A DNA stretch of 40,006 nt from NCBI GenBank assembly GCA_037138855.1, contig JBAXHO010000009.1, positions 1 to 40,006 on the forward strand. The letters run 5' to 3'. A program made the translations under genes and the position numbers. The notes beneath the pieces were generated by a model. The model was not told where the DNA came from. It did not search any database and saw nothing but the letters and a program-made list of their open reading frames with translations. Shown here piece after piece: positions 7,937-15,500 of this stretch. Source of the DNA: JBAXHO01 sp037138855. GTDB taxonomy: Bacteria; Patescibacteriota; Dojkabacteria; B142; OLB20. Position 1 is the first letter of the stretch. Every line of letters begins with the position of its first letter.

Positions 7937-9265
7937 ATGTCTGATCTTAAAATTCCACCACAAAATCTTGAAGCTGAAAAATCTGTATTAGGTTCGATTT
8001 TGATTGATGAAGAGGCTGTATACAAAGTGGCAGAATTTTTACACCCAGAGCATTTTTATAAACAGGAACACAAACAGATTTATGAGGTATTTATGAATCT
8101 GTATAGTGATCGAAAGGCAATCGATGTTTTGACAGTTACTGCGGAGCTAAAAAAAGGTAAATTGCTTGAAAAAATTGGTGGTACTGCTTATTTGTCGCAA
8201 TTAGTATCAGAAGTTCCTACCGCAGCACATATCGAAGAATACGGCCATTTAATAAAGGAAGCTAGTACTAGACGGAGACTAATTTCCCTAGCTGTCAAAG
8301 TAGATGAAATGGCTTATAAGGAAAATGAAAAGCTTGATGAACTATTGGATAAAGCTGAACAAAATCTTTTGAAAATAGCTGAATCTTCGACAGGCAGTGA
8401 TTTTGTTCATGTTTCTCAGTTACTGGAAGAAGCATATGAGAGAGCAGAAGAATTAAACAAAGATCCAGGTAAGTTACGAGGTATAGCTGCAGGGTACCCA
8501 TATTTAGATGGGATTTTAGGTGGATTTCAAAAATCTGATTTAGTAATTGTAGCAGCCAGACCTTCTGTCGGAAAAACAGCATTACTTTTGGATATTGCCA
8601 GACATGCCGGGGTCATTGATAATAGAACAGTAGCGATATTCTCACTAGAGATGTCCAGTACACAACTGATGGATCGATTGTTGTCGATGCAAGTGGGGAT
8701 TGGACTTTGGGACCTGAGAATGGGCAGGATTAAAGACAGTTCATTTGCGAAACTTTCAGATGCCATGGGCGTGCTTTCTGAAGCAAATATATATATTGAT
8801 GATACTCCTGGTATTGGTATTATGGAAATGCGGACAAAGGCGAGAAAATTAAAAGTTGAACATGGGTTGGATATGATAATTGTGGATTATTTACAATTAA
8901 TAACAGGCAGGCATCAAGAGAGTCGGGTACAGGAAGTTTCCGAGATTTCCCGATTGTTGAAAAGTATTGCCCGTGAATTGGATGTTCCTGTGCTTGCTGC
9001 ATCTCAATTGAGTAGAGCAGTAGAGCAAAGAGGTGATGGTACTCCTCAGCTTTCAGATCTTCGTGATTCAGGTTCTATTGAACAGGATGCTGATATTGTT
9101 TTGTTTTTGAGTCGTACTGAAAATGAAGAGGGAGAAGTGAAAGCAGATAATAATCGTTATCTGACAATCGCTAAGCATAGAAATGGACCAACTGGACAGA
9201 TAGAGTTGTATTTTCTGAAAGAGCAGGCTATGTTTAAAGAAATTGATAAAGTGCACAAGAAATAG
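7937..9265 (+). CDS. dnaB: Replicative DNA helicase
   Basis: A 442-aa DnaB. The N-terminal domain starts with the typical IPPQNLEAEKSVLGSIL (residues 6-22). The RecA-like C-terminal domain has Walker A ARPSVGKT (207-214), IFSLEMS (234-240), Walker B MIIVDYLQLI (313-322), an ASQLSR sensor (355-360) and LRDSGSIEQDAD (375-386). DnaB forms the hexamer that unwinds DNA at the fork. No intein is present, and the length is normal. The gene is preceded by a repeat-rich spacer and followed by the first copy of the inverted element at 9310-9394. Confidence 0.97.
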   Translation: MSDLKIPPQNLEAEKSVLGSILIDEEAVYKVAEFLHPEHFYKQEHKQIYEVFMNLYSDRKAIDVLTVTAELKKGKLLEKIGGTAYLSQLVSEVPTAAHIEEYGHLIKEASTRRRLISLAVKVDEMAYKENEKLDELLDKAEQNLLKIAESSTGSDFVHVSQLLEEAYERAEELNKDPGKLRGIAAGYPYLDGILGGFQKSDLVIVAARPSVGKTALLLDIARHAGVIDNRTVAIFSLEMSSTQLMDRLLSMQVGIGLWDLRMGRIKDSSFAKLSDAMGVLSEANIYIDDTPGIGIMEMRTKARKLKVEHGLDMIIVDYLQLITGRHQESRVQEVSEISRLLKSIARELDVPVLAASQLSRAVEQRGDGTPQLSDLRDSGSIEQDADIVLFLSRTENEEGEVKADNNRYLTIAKHRNGPTGQIELYFLKEQAMFKEIDKVHKK

Positions 9266-9309
9266 TAGTTTGCAGGTTAATTATTCTGTAGCGTGGGTAG
9301 GTATGTTAA

Positions 9310-9394
9310 GTATAGATCTTTCATTTTAAATATGCACACCAGATTTAAAATTTCAGGCTATTATAGCCACAATTATTAGTCATAAGGTCTATAG
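9310..9394 (-). mobile_element. MITE-like element, short copy A
   Basis: This 85-base segment is an inverted copy of 27989-28094. Read on the minus strand both begin with TATAGACC and end with a near complement of it (AAGGTCTATAG in copy B), so the element has terminal inverted repeats of about 11 bases. Inside is GGCTATAATAGCC, a small hairpin. Copy A lacks a 21-base stretch present in copy B. The element starts within the stop codon of the cohesin gene. It contains no reading frame, so if mobile it would need a transposase from elsewhere. Confidence 0.6.
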
Positions 9395-11518
9395 ATTAAT
9401 TTGAATTTTTTCTTTGGTATTTTGAATTTCAATATTCAGCAAGCTCATTTCTTTCTTGTTTATCGTATTTAATTTTTCAGGGGTGTCTGAGCATAAATTA
9501 TTTGTTTGTAAATAATATTTACCTAAACTTTTGGGTAGAGTAGTAATATGATTTGCTTTCACGAATTTACTTTCCAAAAGAATTTGTTGGAAATTGAAAA
9601 TCTGTAAAAGTATATGATTACTGAAGTTTGGGTTCATTTTCAAGTTATTTATTATGAGTTTGGGACTAAACAGTCGATAGAGAAGATGAATAAGCTGATT
9701 AATAATGATTACACTCCAACTACAAAATAAAATCCAGGATAATGATTTAAAATCCATTGCAACTGCGAAAATGCTGCTGATAAAAACTAATAATTGCAGA
9801 TATTTACTTAAAGCAGGAATAATTCGGACAAATTTTCGTAAAGGGAGATAATAATTGTGATTAAGTGAGGTTAAAGCGATATTTTTTGAGAAGAAATCAC
9901 GATTTTCATTTGTTAAATTTATTTCCTCGGATATTTCTTGATATCCTGGAGCAGTAACTATTAGCAGGTATTTTCCTGGTGTAAAATAGAAGCCATATTG
10001 CCCACTTTTGTCCGAATTGATTTTGGAGTGAAGCTGATTGTTGGTTTGTGCAATCATTTGAATTTTAGCACGGAAAATTGTTTGTTTAGTTTGAGAATTA
10101 TAGATGATTCCCCATAATGGTTGTTGTTGCTTGTAATATTGTGTGCCCAAAATAAATCGATCTAATCCATATAACAACAATAATAAAGCACTGGTAACTA
10201 AAAGTGCTGAAGTAACTAAGCCATTTTGGGCGATTACTGTTTTGACACGGGTTGGAAGGATGATTGTTTTTAAGATATTTTTTTCGATTGTGGTATATGT
10301 ATTTTTTTCTGTTGTAGAGCCAGTTTCTGGGAGTGCAAAGCGGTTATTGAGATAGATTGATTTATATGCTGCCACTTGTTTGATATTTTCAGCATAAATG
10401 GTCAAACTGGAAGGCATTGTTTGTGGGATTCCTTCTATTGGTTTGAAATAGATTGTAATATCTCGTTTCGTTCCTTGATAATGGAGCGCAGGATCGATTA
10501 GTTTATATTCGCGACCATTAAAAATCAGAACAATCTTGTCAAAATTCAGATCGTATTGAGCATCAGATATTCGGATCACTAATTCAGCATATTCCTCGAC
10601 ATCGTTGATTTTATGAGGATTAAGAATCTCAATTAGCGGGGGTGGGATAGCTTCAGTATCAGATAATGTCGAATTGAAAATAATATAGGCGGTAGTAGTA
10701 TTGCCAGCAAAGTCACTGGCAGTAATTCTTAAAGTGGACGCTGCATTTTGAGGAATTTCTCCCAGCGGTTGAATTAAAAAAGAATAAACTTCTTTTGTTC
10801 CAGAGTAAACTGTATTGGAAGTGTTGTAATAATAATTGACGCCATTGAAAGTAGCGATCATGGTGGCAATATCTACACCAGAATGTATATCTTTGATATT
10901 AAAAGATAATATTGCGTTGGCGGGAATATTCATTTGTCTATCTTCGGGATAATCAAAACTGATGATTGGCGGAATGGTATCGGTCTGACAGTTACCTGAT
11001 TTAAATGTAATATCTGCATTTGTAACACTTGTCAGGATATCAGTACTGGAAACTGTCTCAGCGATGTTGCTGTCGAGGGTATTTCCTGGTCCTTGATAAG
11101 TAATTATGAACAAACTATGTTCAGTTTGTTGTAAACCACGATATTTAATTGAGGCGAATAATTTTTCTCCTTGCAGATTATTTATGAACGAACCAGCGGC
11201 AATTTTGATTTTGCCATTTACTGGATTCACTAAATTATACACATATGATTCAAAGGCATCACCATTAGTGATTTGAATTCCAGGTATAAGAGGATTGGCA
11301 TCAATGATCTCCACTTCCTGGGGGTTATATGTGATTTCCAGGTCAGCACTATTTGAGCTTTGTCCTTCTGTATTGATGATGATTTGTAAGACATTATTAC
11401 AGCCTTGCGGGAATTGACCAGTAGTAGGAAATATTTTAAACGAAGCTGCAGTGACAGGAAATTTTGCAAAAATCAGGTAAAAAAATATACATATAATTAT
11501 ACTAAGAAATTTTTTCAT
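9389..11518 (-). CDS. Membrane-anchored cohesin-domain surface protein
   Basis: A 709-aa exported protein. Residues 1-25 are a signal peptide ending VTA-A. Residues about 26-172 resemble a type I-like cohesin domain: LEITYNPQEVEIIDA, NPVNGKIKIAAG, GEKLFASIKYRG and the closing DILTSVTNADITF follow the cohesin strand order. Two Ig-like beta domains follow (about 180-285 and 290-392). A membrane helix lies at about 434-452, then a carboxypeptidase-regulatory/CnaB-like domain (467-550, LWGIIYNSQTKQTIFRAKI to GKYLLIVTAPGYQEI) and two more hydrophobic helices at about 573-615. An LPETG sequence occurs at 396-400. The dockerin gene precedes it, sharing one base (TAATG), so the two are translationally coupled. 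Cohesins bind dockerins; a surface docking role is inferred. Confidence 0.75.
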   Translation of the reverse strand: MKKFLSIIICIFFYLIFAKFPVTAASFKIFPTTGQFPQGCNNVLQIIINTEGQSSNSADLEITYNPQEVEIIDANPLIPGIQITNGDAFESYVYNLVNPVNGKIKIAAGSFINNLQGEKLFASIKYRGLQQTEHSLFIITYQGPGNTLDSNIAETVSSTDILTSVTNADITFKSGNCQTDTIPPIISFDYPEDRQMNIPANAILSFNIKDIHSGVDIATMIATFNGVNYYYNTSNTVYSGTKEVYSFLIQPLGEIPQNAASTLRITASDFAGNTTTAYIIFNSTLSDTEAIPPPLIEILNPHKINDVEEYAELVIRISDAQYDLNFDKIVLIFNGREYKLIDPALHYQGTKRDITIYFKPIEGIPQTMPSSLTIYAENIKQVAAYKSIYLNNRFALPETGSTTEKNTYTTIEKNILKTIILPTRVKTVIAQNGLVTSALLVTSALLLLLYGLDRFILGTQYYKQQQPLWGIIYNSQTKQTIFRAKIQMIAQTNNQLHSKINSDKSGQYGFYFTPGKYLLIVTAPGYQEISEEINLTNENRDFFSKNIALTSLNHNYYLPLRKFVRIIPALSKYLQLLVFISSIFAVAMDFKSLSWILFCSWSVIIINQLIHLLYRLFSPKLIINNLKMNPNFSNHILLQIFNFQQILLESKFVKANHITTLPKSLGKYYLQTNNLCSDTPEKLNTINKKEMSLLNIEIQNTKEKIQINL

Positions 11519-12189
11519 TAATCCCCGTTACGATATAAATTAGTAAGTTGTATTGAAAAATCCAGAGCATTTACTCGTCCATCCTGATTGAGATCTGTGA
11601 CATAATCTGAGCTAAAAAGTTGATTTATCAAAACTGATAAATCCAGGCTATTGATATAATTATCATTCCTGATACTGACTTCTCCGGCAAGCAAATATTT
11701 ATTTTCGAGAGTAAGATCGATAAGAGCATTTTGAGTATAAAGCGGATAGCAGTTGAATTTTCTAGTTAAATGAGAAGTTGAACTAACATAAAAGCGATAA
11801 TCTCCTGAGTTAAAGTTATTTAAAAGGGTAGGGTTTATTTCTCCAATACCTTCGTTATCAGTGATAATATTATTTAATATTAATTCCTGGTTATTTGAGC
11901 AATTAACTAGTTTAAAATCAGATCTGGTGTTCCAGTTGTGCTGTGGAGGGATACGTTTTTCAGGATATACTTTAAATTGGAGATAATTAAAAGGAACACT
12001 GGCCGTAACAGCAACTCCAGGATCAGTTTGCACACAATTAATGCCACAGCTGATAATACCTAAAATATTTTTTGAATTTGGTGATCTGATAAATCGAATG
12101 GTCAGATCAATCATAATCAAGGAACATAGCATGAATACACAGCATAAGAATATTTTTTTTTGGAAGCTTAGTGTTGGCATCGGTGACAT
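11518..12189 (-). CDS. Dockerin-domain protein with N-terminal membrane helix
   Basis: A 223-aa protein. A hydrophobic helix at about 12-33 acts as membrane anchor or uncleaved signal. The middle (about 50-165) is a beta-rich region of unknown family with several cysteines. Residues 166-221 form a type I dockerin: two EF-hand-like calcium loops, a degenerate one starting at Asn175 (NDNYINSLD) and a canonical one, DLNQDGRVNALD at 199-210, each followed by a helix. Dockerins bind cohesins with high affinity. The next gene on the same strand encodes a cohesin protein and begins within the stop codon of this one. No catalytic domain is attached, unlike cellulosomal dockerin enzymes. Confidence 0.75.
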   Translation of the reverse strand: MSPMPTLSFQKKIFLCCVFMLCSLIMIDLTIRFIRSPNSKNILGIISCGINCVQTDPGVAVTASVPFNYLQFKVYPEKRIPPQHNWNTRSDFKLVNCSNNQELILNNIITDNEGIGEINPTLLNNFNSGDYRFYVSSTSHLTRKFNCYPLYTQNALIDLTLENKYLLAGEVSIRNDNYINSLDLSVLINQLFSSDYVTDLNQDGRVNALDFSIQLTNLYRNGD

Positions 12190-12205
12190 GAATGATGATA
12201 TTTAA

Positions 12206-12234
12206 ACTTTACTTGGAAAATTTCTCGAAGTCAA
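12206..12234 (-). promoter_or_regulatory. Promoter of the dockerin-cohesin operon
   Basis: On the minus strand TTGACT (12234-12229) and TAAAGT (12211-12206) are separated by 17 bases. The start would fall near 12199, only about ten bases before the dockerin ATG, so the mRNA would be nearly leaderless. Confidence 0.55.
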
Positions 12235-12314
12235 TTGGATCTTGTATAAAGAAGATCATCAAATATTGATGTATCATGATTGGCTGAAAATGCTTGCAAA
12301 ATAGATGCTTTAAT

Positions 12315-12345
12315 GATTATTGTATAAATAAATTTTACAATAATC
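12315..12345. repeat. Inverted repeat in the divergent control region
   Basis: GATTATTGTA (12315-12324) and TACAATAATC (12336-12345) are perfect 10-base arms separated by 11 bases. It lies 11 bases upstream of the -35 box at 12357 and between two divergent promoters. An operator for a dimeric regulator fits; no T run follows, so a terminator is less likely. Confidence 0.5.
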
Positions 12346-12356
12346 TTAATTTTCAC

Positions 12357-12385
12357 TTGACAAGTGATATGAGAAAATTTATATT
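12357..12385 (+). promoter_or_regulatory. Strong promoter for a short transcript
   Basis: TTGACA at 12357-12362 (perfect) is followed after 17 bases by TATATT at 12380-12385. The only thing downstream before a terminator is about 80 bases without a convincing coding sequence. Confidence 0.65.
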
Positions 12386-12391
12386 GATTAC

Positions 12392-12468
12392 AACAGAGAA
12401 AAGATTGCACTTTGAACTGTTTTTACAATGCCTTAAAACAAATGCCTTTGCCGGCATTTGTTTTTTTT
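12392..12468 (+). ncRNA. Candidate small RNA ending in a terminator
   Basis: RNA from the promoter at 12357-12385 should begin near 12392 and end in the T run at about 12461-12469, giving roughly 75 bases. Its last part is the hairpin CAAATGCC/GGCATTTG. No known RNA family is recognised. Two overlapping short open frames cross this stretch in different phases, and neither looks like protein. Alternatives are an attenuated leader of the giant gene downstream, with termination controlling read-through, or a terminator for the minus strand. Confidence 0.45.
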
Positions 12469-12469
12469 T
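12435..12469 (+). terminator. Rho-independent terminator
   Basis: CAAATGCC (12439-12446) pairs with GGCATTTG (12453-12460) around TTTGCC, extended by A-T pairs and followed by nine T at 12461-12469. It is the best terminator in the 12190-12592 region. Confidence 0.85.
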
Positions 12470-12552
12470 GTCAAGATAAGATTTATTATTTCAGTATATT
12501 AAATAATTCATACCCTGAAAGGAAATTATGTGTTTTATTAGATAAAAATTTC

Positions 12553-12581
12553 TTGACATATAATATGGTATTGTTTAGACT
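12553..12581 (+). promoter_or_regulatory. Promoter of the 1902-aa surface protein gene
   Basis: TTGACA (12553-12558), a 17-base spacer and TAGACT (12576-12581) give a near-consensus promoter. The start would lie near 12588. The inverted repeat ATAACC/GGTTAT (12586-12591 and 12599-12604) would be at the very 5' end of the RNA and surrounds the first TTG codon. Confidence 0.65.
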
Positions 12582-12592
12582 AAAAATAACCC

Positions 12593-15500
12593 TTGCTAGG
12601 TTATCACTATTTATTGCCAATTGCCTTGAAACTACGAATTTGGTCTATTAATGCAAAGCAAAATTTGCTTTTTTTTCCTCATAAGAGGTTTGTTTTACTT
12701 TTCCTGTTTTTTCTTGTTTTTTTTCTCCTAACTTTAAATTTCTATCTTTTATCTACTCCTGTCTTTGCAGCTGCAAACAGTACTATTAATTTCCAGGGCA
12801 AAATTGTCAATAAAACTACTGGGACAAATCTGATTACCGGTGCACCTTCTTGTGTGGCAAGTGGGGCAGACACTTGCGATTTTCGTGCTAGTATCTATAC
12901 CGAAAGTTCGGGCGGGACGTTATTGTGGCAGGAAACTCATAGCAACAAAGAAATTGGTGATTATGAAGGAGTGTTCAACCTGAGTTTAAACTCTGTGTGT
13001 AATTCATGGACAGCTCCGAGTGGTGGATGTAGCGGGTCTGGAATTGTCTGGGGTGCTGATGACACAGTATATCTGCAAATTGAGTTCGATACCGATGGCA
13101 ATGGTGACTTTAGCGGAGCAGAAACTTTTGCCAGGAAGCTGATCAATTCCGTACCATTTGCGTATTATTCAGATACAGCTGGCAGTTTATCTGGTAATAC
13201 TGCAGCAGATTTTCTGCGCAGTAATGCCAGCGATACCTATGAAGGATTAGGCACAAACACCCTCACAGTACAATCATTACTCAGTGCCTCAGGTCGCTCT
13301 AATCCTTTACTCAAAATTGAGCAAAGTAACAATGTCACTTATGACAGTACTGCAAATTTATTGGAACTTTTTCAGGATGATACTGGATCTAGTGGTGGAG
13401 CAATGTATTTACGAAATTTAGGCACAGGCTACGCCCTCCGGGTGGATGATGAAGGCAGTGATACCACCCCGTTTGTGATAGATGCTAGTGGGAATGTAGG
13501 TATTGGGACGGCAAGTCCAAGTTCAGAATTGGAAGTTGTGTCCTCAAGTACTTCTGCGAATCGCGGTATTATCGTTAGTCAGACTAACAGCACGTATGCA
13601 GCCAAGATAATCTTCAGAAAAAGTGTTGATGGCGGATCTGTGGTGACGTCAAATTATCTTGCTTCTTTTGGTTTTCAGCCGTATGTATCATCATCTGGAT
13701 ATATACAGACTGCAGGATTTGGAGCTTATATTAATGGCACTGTTACTGGCACTGCTGCACCTACAGATTTATTCTTTTACACTGGATCCACAAATGATAC
13801 TACTCCGTTTGCCAGTAACACAGTAAAAATGCTTATTAGCAGTTCCGGTAACGTCGGTATCGGAACTACTGGTCCAACTGCAAATCTGGAAGTCGCTCAA
13901 AGCACAACAGGAGTAGGAACAGTTTCAGTAGGCCTAAATGGAACAACTTGGACAGGTGTAGGAACTCGATTTCTAAATACTTTTAAAGTTGGTGATACTA
14001 TTACTTCAGAAGGTCAGACTCTAACTATTTTAACAATTCCTTCAAATACATCCTTAACCACTGCAGCTGTAGGTGCTGCTATTTCAGCTAAGGCGTATAC
14101 ATTGACAGGTGGAACTAGACTTAGTGTATTGGGAAACGGTAACGTCGGCATCGGGACGACTTCTCCTGGAGCAAAACTGGATATTTCTCAAGTAGCTACA
14201 GCTACGAGTGACAAGGGCTTGCGAATAGTTTCCGACGCAAATGGATATGCAGGCATGGCACAAATATTCCTTGGTGTAGCTACAAATAATCCTGCCTGGG
14301 GTATTTATATAAATAGTAATCCTTATGCGGCTGACATTCTTAAAGACAGTGGTAACCTCAAGCTTGCAACAGGATCATCTTATGATATCGTTTTTAGTCC
14401 TGGAGATTATAGCTCGGAGGTGATGAGGGTGACAAGTACAGGTCTCGTCGGCATTGGGACTACCTCCCCAGGAGCCAAACTGCAAATAAATACCGGAGCT
14501 AATGCTACCAAAGGTCTTATTATTAAAGCAAACTCCGGTTCGCAATCAGCTGACTTACAGGTCTGGCAGAATAGTGGGGGATCTTTATTGGCTTCAATTT
14601 CACCATACGGTACATTGGGAATTGGTGTAGCTGGAAATCAGTATGTTGGCTTATACATTACACATTCAACTAGTAGACCGGGTGACGATGTCTGGGGCGG
14701 GCTGATTAATTTATCATTAAACGGCAATGTCAGTTCAGCTACGGGGGTTTACGGTAGAGTTATCTCTGGTGCCAATACAATTGCTTCAACCGCTACGGGT
14801 ACTAGTTCTATTGTAACTGTGAGTACTGGAGGATCAGCTGGTTATGTTAATAATTTTTATGGTGCAGTAGATGTTAGTGGCTCAGCATATGATCAAAAGA
14901 TCTTCAACGGTCTAGTCGCTAATCTTTCCGGGAGTGTTACAAATTTGTATGGTCTTTATTTAGGCAATATGTCTGGTGCTTCTAATAATTATGCTATCTA
15001 TACGAATTCTGGGTTAAGCAGACTAGGTGACCAACTCTCTATTGTAGGAAGTGCAAATCGGATCCAGCAGATAGTGAAGGGTTACTCCTCTCAAGTTGTC
15101 AATCTCCAGGAGTGGCAAAATAGTGGGGGGACAAAATTGGCCCAGGTAGACAAAGATGGGTGGATATACACGCCAAGGATAGGTATTGGAGATCCACCTT
15201 CCCTGTATGTCGGTGCTAGTATTAATATGCTTACAAGTCGAAGTGGTGATACTGTTTATGGTCTACAAAGCAATGCGTTTTTTACTGATGATTCTTATAG
15301 TTTTATAGGATCATATAATTTAGTGAGAGGTTTTGTAGGGGGTAAGACTCTGAGTAATGGGTATGCTGGGCAATTTTTGGTAGCTGCAGTTTCGGACACA
15401 ATTACCACGGGCTACGGAGCTTATATAAAAGGTTCTGTTACATCGGGTTCTATCGGAACTTTTAATGGATTGTATATTGATACTCCTTCAAAAACAAGCG

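Noticed and set aside
12315..12345. Terminator for the small RNA region
   Set aside because: The hairpin has no T run after it and lies upstream of the promoter, so an operator fits better.
12294..12651. Short open frames of 61 and 79 codons before the giant gene
   Set aside because: They overlap each other in different phases and cross the promoter, terminator and start region, and their sequences look random.
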